This document shows positions 1-11,690 of a stretch of DNA of 60,000 bases, piece after piece. Source of the DNA: Takakia lepidozioides (Eukaryota > Streptophyta > Takakiopsida > Takakiales > Takakiaceae); the NCBI GenBank assembly GCA_030704615.1, contig CM060733.1, forward strand, positions 32,924,001 through 32,984,000, written 5' to 3'. How positions within the stretch are numbered: position 1 is the stretch's first letter; every line of letters starts with the position of its first letter. Under the pieces are notes generated by a model. It saw only the letters and a list, made by a program, of their open reading frames with translations. It was not told the origin of the DNA and searched no databases. A program made the position numbers and the translations under genes.

Positions 1-236
1 GCGGATCCCATACTAGAGGATGCAGACTTGCATGTGGTGCCCGCATGCCCATGGGAAGGGCACGTGACACCACATTTGACTGAGCAGCTGGGTAGACTGA
101 CTGTAATTGGGGCTGTGGCACACCACTCATGGGAGGAGTGGACGTCACTCCCACCATTGGAGCTGTTCTAGAGCTTAAATTGCTAGCATGAACAGGGACT
201 GTATTGACATTGCTAGCATGTATACCCATACCCGGA

Positions 237-2552
237 TTAGCTGCAGTCCGTGGGCAATCTCCCCATCTGTTGAATAAGAAGAGTTCCCACATGACTTGCA
301 TGACCAACAGACGAGGTGGAGGGCACTAATGCTACTGTCCCCCCACCCGCAGCAAGACCGGAGACATTCAACAAATGGACAACACTCGGATGCAAACTTG
401 AATTCAAAGAGTTAGTCCCTCCCCCAAGAGTGGGATTAGGGAGGCTAATCACAGGCACATGCATTAGACTCGTTACTGGGGCCGGCATACCGCTCATAAT
501 AGCCCAAATATCCGAACCAGACCCGTCTACCCCCTGAACATGAACAGGATGGGAAGGCAGACCGTTCAATTCCCGAGCCAACGTAGGCTCGGTTCGGCCA
601 GCCACCAAGGCTTCATCACTTCGAACATAAACAGAGAGACCCTCAGGGTTGGCTATCCCAGAACCCTCATCTGCCAATGCAATACCAGTTGGGGACTCTA
701 CAACTGCTCCCAACGTACCAACATTCAAAAATTCATCATCACTCACCATGAAATTACCTGCCTACAGGTTGTCCGATCCCTCATTCATTTCTACTACACT
801 TTCGGCCAGCGGCTCTCCTGAACTATTCATGGACCTCTGTCTTCCAGATCTCAACCAAGTAGTTCTAGAATCACCTAGCATGCAAGAAACGAAGTTAGAT
901 TGGAAGCATAACCTTTAAGCAGCAGGGATATGGAGAGTGGGCCGAGCACTTGGCGAGCTGTCCTCTGGAACCCAAGTGGAACAATATACCACCCTCAGCA
1001 CCTTGTGTGACTGCAATTCATAGACTCCCAACGCCAGCCACTCCCAACCATCAGCTCCCTTAAGCCAAAAACCAACGCGGGTTGTGTCACCCTCTCTCCA
1101 TGTGCGCAAAAGCACAGCCGAGTTTGAATAGTCAGTCAATTTCTCAAACGCACTCGGGCGAACCACTCGCTGTGAAGCAAAGGTAGTACCCACACCCAAG
1201 ACTACTAGATCAGACGACTGCACTATCAAGGCCCCACCCTTCAGACAATCAACCAGCTGTGAATAAGTAGGCGCCAAGGCGCAGGGCTGGAGCTGAAACC
1301 ATAGTGTCCTCAAGATCAAAGCCCCCGTGCCTTGTATCATTAACGACAACCAACTTCGCCCTACCATATCAGGGCCATGATGAAGCTCCGTACTTTGAAC
1401 ACCAGAGAGAGGTAAATACAAACCAACTTCTAACCAGCTCAATTCGTGATGGTGCAGAAAACGCGACTTAATCGTTGTGGACTGTAGACGTTCTTCGTTG
1501 CGTAAATCAAATTCTCGCCTAGCAAGCTGTCTGGCTCTAGACACTACTGCACTAGGCTCAAGCAAAGGTCTTGTGAACAGGGCCTCCTAATCACTGGTTA
1601 ATGCAGCAAGGTCACCCACGACAGCTCTTTCTATACGCTCAAACCAAAGCTGATCCTCGTCACATATCTCACACAACAAATCATCTACTTCCTTCGACAA
1701 CTCGATATCCCTCTCTAACTCTGCTGCCTACTCTCGAAATATTCAGGTCCGGGATCAACAAAGTTGTCAAAATTATAGTATTCCGGGTCACAACTATCTA
1801 GAGAGCTGTCAGATTTCTCAAACCTTGGCGACCACGCCTCTACCTCATCTAAATTGTCATAATCACTACCACCAGGAGAACCCAATGAAACAACAAGGGC
1901 TGGAACACAAGTGGTTGGTTCAAGGAGAGGCGACGCTGGCAAGGCAACACTGTCAGGCCGCGCGCCGTCAGCCATGTTATCAACAACAAGAACTTCGGCA
2001 GAATTAGAAATGACAGGGTTGGTTTCAACAACATGAGGAGCAACAGGAACAACACCAACAGAACAAGGAGTGACAGCAGGGTTAGTTTCCACACTAGGAT
2101 TAGTTTCAACAACAAGTTCCACACTAATCCGAAGAAGCAGGCTCCCCCCTTCTCTACGAGCTACACAAGACAAGTCACGAACAGTAGCCATTCCTTGCAA
2201 CCACACCCCAACGCGCAATGTGAGATGACGATATCACAACAACAGGAGAAAATACGGCAAGGCGAGGAGCCGTCATTGATAACACGCATTAGCGAACCAC
2301 TTAGGCAGCAGGATGTAGAGCAGATCCCACGAGACAGACCTAATTGACCCTGACAACGCGGGCAAGATCCACCAACGCCTATGGTACCCGGCTATAAAAC
2401 AAGCCTGAAGCATATACTCATTTCATCTCAAGAAGCAAGGTTTCACAACAAAGGGGCGAGCGGAAAGAGCAAGCATCGCCAAACACACAGATCTGACACA
2501 AAGAAGTTCTCATCCAAAGCTTGTACACCAAAATCACATATACACTAACACC
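237..2552 (-). mobile_element. LTR retroelement 5' part: LTR plus decayed gag-like region
   Basis: Read on the minus strand, positions 2552 to 2395 form a terminal repeat that is also present on the plus strand at 3422-3588. After it come open stretches at 2218-1715 (167 codons), 1565-915 (216) and 749-237 (170). The last two share a frame and are separated by two stop codons, so this looks like one broken reading frame. The first stretch is acidic and repeats a Val-Glu-Thr-Asn-Pro motif. No protease, zinc knuckle or polymerase motif is visible. A gag-type role is inferred only from the position just inside an LTR. Just inside the LTR (near 2380-2392) the minus strand loosely resembles an initiator-Met tRNA primer site, about 9 of 12 bases. 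Sequence upstream of 237 shows nothing recognisable. Confidence 0.45.
2395..2552 (-). repeat. LTR (or R-U5) copy, inverted relative to 3422-3588
   Basis: This stretch is the reverse complement, with a few substitutions and small indels, of 3422-3588. On the minus strand it opens with TGTTAGTGTATATG and the match ends at GCTTGTTTTA. The match to the other copy begins abruptly at GGTGTTAG. Confidence 0.8.
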
Positions 2553-3588
2553 AAGCGTGTCAAGTATTCTAACTTGTTTCAGGTGGGACAGACCGTGTGC
2601 GTTCGATTACAGCACGGCAAGCATGCATGCAAATCTAAGCTCAAGATCGATGGTCCATACTTGATCTATCAGATTTTACGTGGGCGACGTGCTCTTCTTC
2701 TTCCACAAGGCTCTAATACTAAGGTGCGGGATGAACCTATTTCCTTGACAGACTTGGTGCATTCCGAGTTAGTTTTTGATCTTACATGTATCAATGTGGA
2801 GGGGCGCACGGTGGGGTGATGTCTTGATCTTCTTAGCCGATCTACTTCAGCTTTATCCTCTTCTCTTCTCAGTAGGCTTAGTCTTAGTTTGCGGATGGTG
2901 ACTCTTGGGGTCCTAGGACTTGACCTCTCTAGGACTTAGACACATTTAATTTCATGGCATATCACCATCTATACTCGCTGCACTGTTTTCCTAGCCAAGG
3001 GTTTTGTCCTCGGCCCAACTTGCAGGTGCCGGGGTGTTCCCTTGATAGGTTTTTCACCCAGCGGTGGAGGGTGATATTTCCCTATTATTTGTTTTCCTTC
3101 ACGGAGCTCAGGGTTTTTCGTGGGGGGTAGGCTTCACAAAGTAAAGCCCCATATTTGCTTAGCCTAAAAATGGCCCGTTTCATCCAAAACAGCGATACAC
3201 ATCCATAGTATATTTTTTTGGCGTATAAAGCCGTTAAACTGTTACAATGATATCTAGGTTAGGGTTAGTTTTGGCTGGTGGCTCGATCCTGGCCCTTCAT
3301 CAGATCTAGGGTAACAAGGCGTGGGCCTTGGTTTGTGACGCCTCGCCATGCGGCGGGCCACTAAAGCTAGGGCTTTTGTATAAAGACGGCGCCCTGACAC
3401 AAGGTCAGGGCGGTGTACTGGGGTGTTAGTGTATATGTAATTTTGGTGTACAAGCTTTGGATGAGAGCTGCTTTGTGTCAGATCCGTGTGTTTGATCCTC
3501 CTCTCGAACGATGCTTGCTCTTACCGCCCCTTTGTTGTGAAACCTTGCTTCTTGAGAGGAAAGGAGTATATGCTTCAGGCTTGTTTTA
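2553..3588 (+). mobile_element. Ty3/gypsy-type integrase C-terminus, 3' UTR and LTR
   Basis: Positions 2574-2819 read in one frame through 81 codons whose pattern (hydrophobic Val-Gly-Gln-x-Val-x-Val start, Lys-Leu-Lys-x-x-Gly-Pro-Tyr, then a basic beta-strand) fits the GPY/F-like C-terminal region of Ty3/gypsy integrases. The frame stops at 2817-2819 and is followed by about 600 bp of non-coding sequence. A purine run (GTGGGGGG) lies near 3121, a TATAAAG near 3378, and the repeat shared with 2395-2552 starts at 3422. This is the 3' end of an element in plus orientation. Its 5' part is missing and is replaced at 2552 by the inverted copy. Family assignment rests on a short domain and is moderate. 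Confidence 0.5.
3422..3588 (+). repeat. LTR copy, plus orientation
   Basis: This is the plus-strand partner of 2395-2552. It lies 38-44 bases downstream of a TATAAAG (3378-3384), so the shared segment may begin near the transcription start (R) rather than at the LTR end. If the LTR is instead only ~165 bp long, the TGTT at 3425 would be its 5' end. Confidence 0.75.
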
Positions 3589-3713
3589 AGGCTTCACAAG
3601 CCCTTGCATTGTGATTGAGAGGAGGGATTGAGTGTTGAATGAATCAGATCTCCATAGAAAGCCTCTCCATTTGCCAAAGTCTGCACGCGAATGGGCAGAA
3701 AAAAAAACAATGT

Positions 3714-3989
3714 TTAATTGTTTCTTCCTGTTGTAAATAATAGAGTACAGAGACAGACAGACAGAAGTGTTATCCAAACACAAGGCAGTATCATATTGGC
3801 AATTTTCGAGAGGAAACCACAAATCTTGGAAGCCACATCTTCATGCCAAATATCTGACCAGATTGGTTTCCAATGAAGTGGGATCCCAAGATAATGTTCC
3901 CATTTGGCAGCCCATTCTCTATCCATTGAACTTTGTACAGAGAGTACACCATGCGGAAATATTAAGAAAAAGTCATGTTGCACATCCAT
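3714..3989 (-). mobile_element. L1-type LINE scrap (zf-RVT end)
   Basis: The minus strand encodes a Trp-x-x-Ile-Trp ... Lys-Ile-x-Gly-Phe-Leu ... Ile-Leu-Pro pattern. This is typical of the zinc-binding tail after reverse transcriptase in plant L1 elements, and the same pattern recurs at 43.1-43.3 kb. There are no catalytic motifs and the frame is only about 90 codons. It sits about 165 bp beyond the HSP70 stop codon. Confidence 0.45.
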
Positions 3990-4153
3990 ACCGAGGATAG
4001 GCTGCAGTACCTGTATACATCAAAAATTGGAACCACCAAATAAGTCCATTCTGAGATAATGCAAATCTTGCTTCATCTGCCTGCCATAACAGTGTTGTAT
4101 TGCAGAAATTCCTGCTGGCAGATCCTCAAAAACCACCCTCACTTGGATCCAGT

Positions 4154-6382
4154 TTAATCCACTTCCTCGATCTTAGGGCCAGCACCTGCGGGGGCATCAT
4201 CATCACCACCACCATATGATGGAGCAGGACCTTCAGCACCTCCTGCACCACCCTGGTACATGCGGGCGATGATGGGGTTACAGATGCTCTCAAGCTCCTT
4301 CATCTTGTCATCAAACTCATCAGACTCCGCTAGTTGGTTGTGGTCCAACCATTGAATGGCAGCCTCCACTGCATCCTCGATCTTCTTTTTGTCAGCTGGG
4401 TTTAGGTTGCTGGCGATCTTATCATCCTTGATCGTGTTTCTCATGTTGTAAGCATAGTTCTCCAAGCCGTTCTTGGACTCAATCTTCTTCTTGTGGTCCT
4501 CATCCTCTGACTTGTACTTCTCAGCCTCCTGGACCATCTTCTCAATCTCATCCTTGCTGAGCCTGCCCTTGTCATTCGTGATAGTGATCTTGTTCTTCTG
4601 CCCAGTGGTCTTGTCCTCAGCAGAAACATTCAGAATACCATTGGCATCGATATCAAAACAAACCGTAATCTGGGGCACACCGCGGGGGGCAGGGGGAATG
4701 CCAGAAAGCTCAAACTTTCCAAGCAAGTTGTTGTCACGTGTCCTGGCCCTCTCGCCCTCGTACACTTGAATCAAGACTCCGGGTTGATTGTCCGAATATG
4801 TAGAGAAGACCTGTTCCTTCTTGGTGGGGATGGTAGTGTTTCTGGGGATCAAGACAGTCATCACCCCTCCGGCAGTCTCGAGACCCAGGGACAAGGGGGT
4901 GACATCCAGCAACAACAGATCCTGCACTTTCTCATTGCCCTCACCGCTCAAGATGGCAGCTTGAACAGCTGCTCCATATGCAACAGCTTCATCAGGATTG
5001 ATGCTTTTGCAGAGTTCCTTTCCATTGAAGAAGTCCTGCAGAAGTTGCTGGACCTTGGGGATACGGGTTGATCCGCCAACCAGCACGACGTCGTGGATGG
5101 AGCTCTTGTCCATCTTAGCATCCCTCAAACACTTCTCTACAGGTTCCATACACTTCCTAAACATGTCCATGTTCAACTCCTCAAATCTAGCGCGAGTGAT
5201 CGTTGAGTAGAAATCTACACCCTCGTACAAGGAATCAATTTCAATGGTGGTTTGAGCAGTTGACGAAAGAGTGCGCTTGGCTCTCTCTGCAGCAGTTCTA
5301 AGTCTACGAAGAGCCCTAGGGTTGCTACTGATATCCTTCTTGTACTTCCTCTTGAACTCTTGGACAAAATGATTCACCATCCTATTATCAAAATCTTCTC
5401 CTCCAAGGTGAGTGTCACCAGCGGTGGCCTTCACCTCAAAAATGCCCTCCTCAATCGTGAGGAGAGAGACATCAAAAGTACCACCTCCAAGGTCAAAAAT
5501 GAGGACATTCTTCTCGCCTACACTAGTAGCTTTCTTATCCAAACCATAGGCAATAGCTGCAGCAGTCGGTTCATTGATGATTCTCATCACATTCAATCCT
5601 GCGATCACCCCAGCATCCTTGGTGGCCTGCCTCTGAGAATCATTGAAGTAGGCTGGCACCGTGACAACAGCATTCTTAATGGTAGATCCAAGATATGCCT
5701 CAGCAATTTCCTTCATCTTGATCAAAACCATGGAGGAAATCTCCTCAGCAGCAAACACTTTCTCCTCACCCTTATACTGCACCCCGATCATGGGTTTGTC
5801 GCCTGGCCCTGGGGTGACCTTGAATGGCCACATTTTCATGTCACTCTGAACAGAGGCATCACTAAATCTCCTCCCAATCAACCTTTTCGCATCTGCAAGT
5901 GGAACAGAATCGCGTGTCACAACCGGTAACAGTACTACCAAACAAGAGTCAGGCTAGTCTAAGATGCCTGACACGATCGGACTCCGAAAATCTAAACCTA
6001 CCACGGATAACCATCGTTTTCACAGCAACATATTCCAGAGCCCAAAACATCAAAACGCTTAAACAACCCACCGCGCATCACACACAAGAACGCAGATGCG
6101 AAACTTCCAGACAAGCTCCTACAAGTGAAACATAAAACCCAACAGGAGGATGCGAAAAACAAACATACCAAAGACAGTGTTGGTGGGGTTCATCGCCACT
6201 TGATTCTTGGCCGCATCTCCGATGAGGCGCTCCGTGTCAGTGAAACCAACATAGCTAGGTGTGGTCCGGTTGCCCTGGTCGTTAGCAATGATCTCCACAC
6301 GATCATGCTGCCACACTCCCACACAGCTGTAGGTCGTTCCCAGATCTATGCCGATGGCCGGGCCCTCTCCCTTGCCAGCCAT
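4154..6382 (-). CDS. HSP70: Cytosolic HSP70/HSC70 chaperone
   Basis: ATP-dependent protein-folding chaperone of the cytosol and nucleus. It has two exons: 6382-6169 (71 codons plus one base) and 5892-4154, giving 650 aa, the usual length for cytosolic HSC70. The intron (6168-5893, GTATGT donor, TTGCAG acceptor) splits the Asp codon just before Ala-Lys-Arg-Leu-Ile-Gly-Arg, the classic plant HSP70 intron site. The three family signatures are present: IDLGTTYS near residue 11, [14 protein letters not shown] near 200 and [13 protein letters not shown] near 340. The C-terminus is Gly-rich and ends in EEVD, the motif that binds TPR co-chaperones and marks the cytosolic forms. The start was placed at MAGKGEG, not at an in-frame ATG 24 bases upstream, because family members begin this way. 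The gene is transcribed away from SAE1. Confidence 0.97.
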
Positions 6383-6741
6383 TGCAACCCTCCTAGAGCA
6401 GATCAACTCGCACTCTCCAACGATTTCTCAAGAATCTGCGAGGACGTCGAGATCGGAAGAAAGAAAGAAAGAAAGAGAAGCATATGAGCAAAGCGGCGGC
6501 GCTGTGGCCCCTTTCTAGGTCTTCTTCTTCCCAACTAGTAACCGCGGTTAGCCCACAGTTACCTCAGAAAATCTTGGCCGTCAACTGGGCCGCAGATTCG
6601 AAATTTAATTGAATTTTGTGTTAATATGTTATACTTTTTTTTAATATATTGAATTCTTATTTGGAAGAGAGAAAAAAGTGAGAGAGAGAGAGAGAGAGAG
6701 ATTTAGGGTTGAGGTGGGGGGGGGGCGCTGCAGGGAGAGAG
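6383..6741. promoter_or_regulatory. Shared 359-bp promoter region between HSP70 and SAE1
   Basis: The two start codons are 359 bp apart and point away from each other, so both promoters and both 5' UTRs must lie here unless an upstream exon is missed. It contains a GAAA repeat (about 6457-6475), AT-rich sequence around 6600-6660 that could hold TATA elements, a GA tract at 6680-6701 and a G run at 6715-6725. I see no clean array of heat-shock elements; the best is an imperfect inverted GAA near 6428-6437. This would fit a constitutive HSC70 more than a strongly heat-induced gene, but that is inference. Confidence 0.6.
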
Positions 6742-7312
6742 ATGGAGGTGCCTGCAGAGGTACTGACGGAGCAGGAGGCTGCAATTTACGATCGTCAAAT
6801 TCGAGTATGGGGAGTTGAAGCTCAAAAGAGGTAGCACTCACACAGATAGTCTGAGCCCAGTCTTCAGAGCTTCGAATTTCTAAGCTCAGCCCTTTTAGGT
6901 TTTTTGAACTTCAAGGGTCACGTGTTTCAGCGGTGGGACTACCAGCGTTTTTTTATTCCTAGTTTCATTGTAACTACAACCTTGTCTAGTTTTTTCTTTC
7001 TTTTGAACATGAGGATTTTAGGTTTATATCTGGAGTTGAACCTTGGGCACTGGTTTTGGAATTGAGTGTTACCTGTGGACTCTCATTTTGTAATGTCGTG
7101 TCAGGGAGCTTGTCTGAGGGACAAATGTGGCAAGAAGGAAAGAAAGAAAGGAACTTATAACGTCCACAGAAAAGCTCAAAGAGCTTACGATCTTTAATCT
7201 CTAAATTTGAGAGCCTCATGAAGAAATGTTGAAAGAGGAGGTAATTGTACGGCTGGGAGTCCCAAAGCACAATCAAAGAAACCAAAGAACAATGCACTGC
7301 TCATTTGTTGCA

Positions 7313-7352
<40 letters not shown>

Positions 7353-10300
7353 TTAATAACTTCTATACCTGTGCTGGATGTGGGGCCAGATTAAGCAAAG
7401 CCCGTGTGCTAGTGGTTGGCATTACAGGCGTCATTGCCGAGGTAAACTCATTTATATTCTCCCTGTCCAAAAACTTCATCTCCCACACAATTGGGAATAC
7501 AGCTCACAAGATTGAGACAGTCAGTATATTTCGATTTTGTTCCTCAATGACCCTCATGTTGTTTAACTGAGGGCTAACCTGTCTTAAAAATGTGGGCTTC
7601 TCTTAACCTGACTTAAAAACACTGTCTAAGGCATCAAGCAGCACAGAGTAGCCCTACAATACATTTGCGATGATTTGATATTTGACATGCAAAGAAAGTG
7701 ACAAGTGCTGAGAGTTGGAAGTGTGTAATTTTCACTGCAGACATGCAAGAACATAGTGCTGGCGGGCATTGGCAGTCTAACACTGATTGATGATAGTCCA
7801 ATGACTTTGGAAGCTTCAGCTGCAAACTTTTTGGTCCCTTTTGATGAGCTGGAAGGTCAAGGGAGCTCAATTGCTGTGGTGTGTGCCGATTCGTTGCGTG
7901 ATTTCAATCCAATGGTCCGGGTTTCAGTTGAAGAAGGTGGGAGCAGGACCTCAGTCAGTCTAAGATTGGTACAACTTTGTGTCCCTGACAGGACTTGTGC
8001 ATTTTTGGATACTTGTTATCTTAATTGAAACAATAAAACTAACTAAGCACAAGATGTTGTCTTATCGAAGTGGATTTGATTGCAGGGAACATTGCCAGCA
8101 AGCCTGACGAATTCTTCGATAAGTTTGATGCTGTAATTTTGGGCCGCTCTCTCGTCAGCCTAAGGGTGCACTCTCTCTCCCTCTCCCTCCTCTTGGATAT
8201 TTTAAAGACTCTTCCTTTCTTCGTTTTCTCAAACTGCAAACCTTGTGTCCTCTGGACCTTCTGCGGATCTAATAAAATTGTTTCTTTAATGCTTTCTTTT
8301 GTCTTCGAGCTTTCTGTGGACGCTGTAAAGTTTCTCCTTCCCTAGGACCTCTGGACACAATAAGTTTTATTTCGTTTCATTTTCACTTGCATGAGGGACT
8401 CTGTCTCTGAGCACTGTTTTGGGTTCCTTTGTGCTCCCAACCTCTGGGACTACATGGTAGGTAATTCTTCTCTCCTCCCTTTTCTGCACAAAATACTGAG
8501 ATTCCACTCTTTGAGGTTGAGAGAGTCACAAGTCTATGCCTCTTTTCTCAGTTTACGGGTACAATATGAATTCGTGTTTGTTGTTTTGTTTGAATCTCTG
8601 TCTATTTTGTCCTTGCTTCTTTCTCTTTTTCCTTGTCTGTATTTGTCTTTTCTTTGCTGTTTGTTTCTCGTTCTCTTCTGAAAATCCATTTGACCGTATT
8701 TGAGATCTTCTCAGTACTTTCTTTTTTAGTTACCTTTAATTGTATGTATGGGGTTACCTCGACACCTATAAGGATATTGGACAATGATGTCCATCCATAT
8801 TATTGGATTCTGGTTGTGGCGCAGAAGCGGGTGAATAAGGTTTGCCGGAAAAGGCCCCACAGAGTGGCGTTTTATACGGTGGACTGTAGAGGCAACTGTG
8901 GGGGCATGTTCGTGGACCTCCAGAAACATACATATACTTCACAGGTGGGATGCATATCTCTACTTTTACAATTTACATCTTTTGAATGTTGGGTTAAGAC
9001 ATGTTTGGTCAATGTTTTTGTGGGACTGCTCATATGGTCCAGAGAGGACTTAGTAGGCAGGCATATGTCATGAAGATCAAGGGATAGGCCATGAGTGCAG
9101 TTTTCTCCCTTTCTCTAATGCGGCTCATATGAGTATCTCCAAGCAATTTTCTGGCTTTTGACTCCGTCTTTTGGTTCTTTCGTAGTTCAACTCCTTTGGG
9201 CCTCCCATGAAGCAGGCCTCTGGCAGGTTTAGAATCCAGATCGAGACACGTATATCTCATGAGAATAAGACTTTCCAGTTTGCAACTGGAAAAAGGTGGA
9301 GACAGACCATCACTTCTTTCTTCCCATGCCTTCCAATAATACCATCTTTTGAGAGACTGCCAACCCATCCGGCAGAGGCCTTCAGTTGTGAAGAAGGGCA
9401 TGGTATCTTACCTTCATTATCTTAAGGATTGAAACTCGTTTCTTTTGGTCCCATAGTCTTTCAGATCATTATTTCTTTTTGTTTTTGTTCTCCCATGACA
9501 CCTGTTGCTTCCCGTGCACATTATAAAGTAAGTTTATGTTGACCTTATGAAGTTTTACTTCTGCTATTCAGTTTTTAGTAATTGGTTTTCCCGATTTGGT
9601 TCTCTTTTGGTTACTCTGCCTCGTTCATGAGCTGGTTCGTTGGTTCACAAGCTCATGGATGAAACTTTGGTTTTTTTGGATTTTTCCTTAGGAAAAGAGA
9701 GCTACCTGTGAAGATCTTTGAAGCCTTAAGGTGGATGCTGGGAAATTTGATGCACTGAGGAGGAGACAACTGTATATCAGAAGTCACCTCTTCTTGCTGA
9801 CATGCTACATGTGTGCAGAAAGCAGGTGATGACAAGGCTTCGCAGCGTGAGCTAACCTTTCCCAGCCTGGAGGTATGTTTATCAAACTGTCTTCTTCAGG
9901 AGCAGTTGACACTCAGTTCAGGAAGGAGGCAAAGGATAGTGTAACAATTGAAATTATGTCAAGTGTGGACCAATAGTACTCTTGATCAAGAACCTGTTGG
10001 TGCCAGCTTATAGCCTTGCAAGTTGCATTCTGAAGTTCTGAAAAACGACCTTGCAAATGGTGTTGGAAAAGCTGAGATGCCTCCAGCACACCAATTCTGG
10101 GTTGGCGCCAAAATCATGATAGTGCACCAGCTAATCAGGGTCTGTCCGACCACCTTCATTGATACTGGTCATGTCTAGAGTGAGCCGGTAGTGACAGATA
10201 TGGCCTGGCCAATGTGACCTAAATGCATCTGCCAATGGGCCTGCACTGTTATGAGCCCTGTAATTTTATTCTTTTGTTATGTCGTATTCAATCTGACAAC

Positions 10301-11690
10301 ATCTAAACTTGTAGCTTCTCCTTTCTTGAAGTAGGTAGGGAAGTTAGTGGGCAACGCCTTTCAAAATAATGATGATGATATTATCTGCTTGCTCAGAAAT
10401 TTGCATGCTTGCAAATGTGTAAGAGTAGGTCAGTTGGGTTGTATATCTTTTTGAGTTGTTCCTGACAGGTTTTCGTAAGAGCTGCTCTGGCAGGAGGCAT
10501 TGAATGTTCAGTGGGAGAGCTTACCTAAGAGGACCTCCAAACTCTTTTTTGCTATGAGATGTGAGTGCTTAAGTAGCCATTGAAAGATACATGTACTTAT
10601 GCATTTGTGGAAACCAGATACGTGTAGTGATGTTTTCTTGACCTTGGACTTCTTTGCAAGCTTTACTGTGTTTGGGAAGCGCTAGCTATTGTCAAAATGC
10701 TTCCTTTTTGGTTAAAGATGGCAGATTGCATGATCATGTGTGTTCTGTAAAAAGTCATTCTGCTTTGATTGCAGTGATTGAAGAGTTTGAACAGGCACAG
10801 GGTCGCCGGCCCGGCCACCTTTCTTCTCAAGACTTGCCAGCCCTCATGGCCCTCCGTAATAAGACCGCTGAAGCTCAGGTGCTGGTCACTCTCCACTCTC
10901 AAGGAGGTGACATTGGAGAGACTGGCTTTAACTAAGTTCCCTTGCTTGTCCACCTTTACCAACTTTTCTTGTGTCTCTCATTTACAGATATCTCTGCATA
11001 TCTTTCATATCTTGTCGTAGGATTCCTTACATCTGCCTCCTTATCTACTATCTTTTGAGGACCTTCCACTCAACTAACTCCCTCTCCGTTTCAAATTGCT
11101 GCAGTGCTTAATCTGAGTGGAGCATATCCTGAAATTTTTCTTCTGAATGCAGAAAGTAGGGGAAAATGTTGTGGCAGACAATCTCCTCCAAAAGTTAGTG
11201 AGTGCAGGTGGCACAGAGCTGCCCCCTGTGTGTGCCATCATTGGAGGCATTCTTGGCCAGGTAGCACCTCAAGGTTCCTATTTTTCCTTGGTACTGTTGT
11301 CAGACTCCAAATCCAGTGGATCGATGTTTCTCACAATCGCCTGTTTGTTTGACCCCAGCAAATTTTGCAAATGGGTTGCCATTGGGTTCAAGGAGCCATA
11401 CTGTGTACCTCAGGTGGCTTACCTGCTCGAGACACATGGCATGCAACTTTTGATGTTTGAGTGAAAGTTGGTTGCTATGGTCAACCATATTTCTACGTCT
11501 GTGGGGCCGTGGACGCAATAATTGTCTTTTCTGCCTTCTTCCTTCACAAGTCTTTTGGGGCTCACTATCTCTCGGATGGATGCAGGAGCTGATAAAAGCA
11601 ATGTCTGGTAAAGGGGAGCCACTGAAGAATTTTTTCTTTTTCGATGCTACAGATGGCAAGGGCATCATTGAAACAATTCCGACCTCCTAA
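6742..11690 (+). CDS. SAE1: SUMO-activating enzyme subunit 1
   Basis: Small subunit of the SUMO E1 enzyme. It pairs with SAE2 to adenylate SUMO and pass it to the E2 SCE1. Ten exons: 6742-6830, 7390-7441, 7741-7936, 8086-8165, 8825-8944, 9819-9872, 10494-10560, 10775-10878, 11153-11260 and 11586-11690. All junctions are GT-AG, phases join exactly, and the product is 324 aa, close to Arabidopsis SAE1 (about 320). It starts with an acidic stretch and YDRQIRVWG, the ThiF/E1 entry motif. VLVVGITGVIAE occupies the nucleotide-binding loop, which in SAE1-type subunits lacks the canonical GxGxxG. Next come GSLTLIDD, DFNPMV, VAFYTVDCR and the C-terminal CAIIGGILGQ and SGKGEPLKNFFFFD blocks. SAE1 carries no catalytic cysteine; SAE2 does. 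Introns 1, 4 and probably 5 hold copies of a short hairpin repeat. Confidence 0.95.
7151..7189 (-). repeat. Intronic hairpin repeat, copy 1
   Basis: In SAE1 intron 1. On the minus strand it has AAGCTC-TTT-GAGCTT, then TTCTGTGGACGTTATAA and a CTTT-rich tract. It belongs to the family whose clearest copy is at 20168-20210. Confidence 0.7.
7316..7352. repeat. (GA)n microsatellite
   Basis: About 15 GA units with one interruption, inside SAE1 intron 1. Confidence 0.95.
8298..8335 (+). repeat. Intronic hairpin repeat, copy 2
   Basis: In SAE1 intron 4. It reads CGAGCTTTCTGTGGACG, then a TGTAAAG and a pyrimidine tract. The left arm of the hairpin is lost. Weaker related pieces lie just beside it (8259-8290, 8350-8380) and in intron 5 (9511-9535). 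Confidence 0.6.

Noticed and set aside
5360-5929. 189-codon plus-strand frame inside HSP70
   Set aside because: Antisense shadow of the highly biased HSP70 codons; no domain.
6383-6640. Heat-shock element array in the HSP70 promoter
   Set aside because: Only one imperfect GAA inverted pair; not enough for a call.
7226-7570. 114-codon frame in SAE1 intron 1 with Arg-Glu repeats
   Set aside because: Translation of a GA microsatellite spanning an intron and exon 2.
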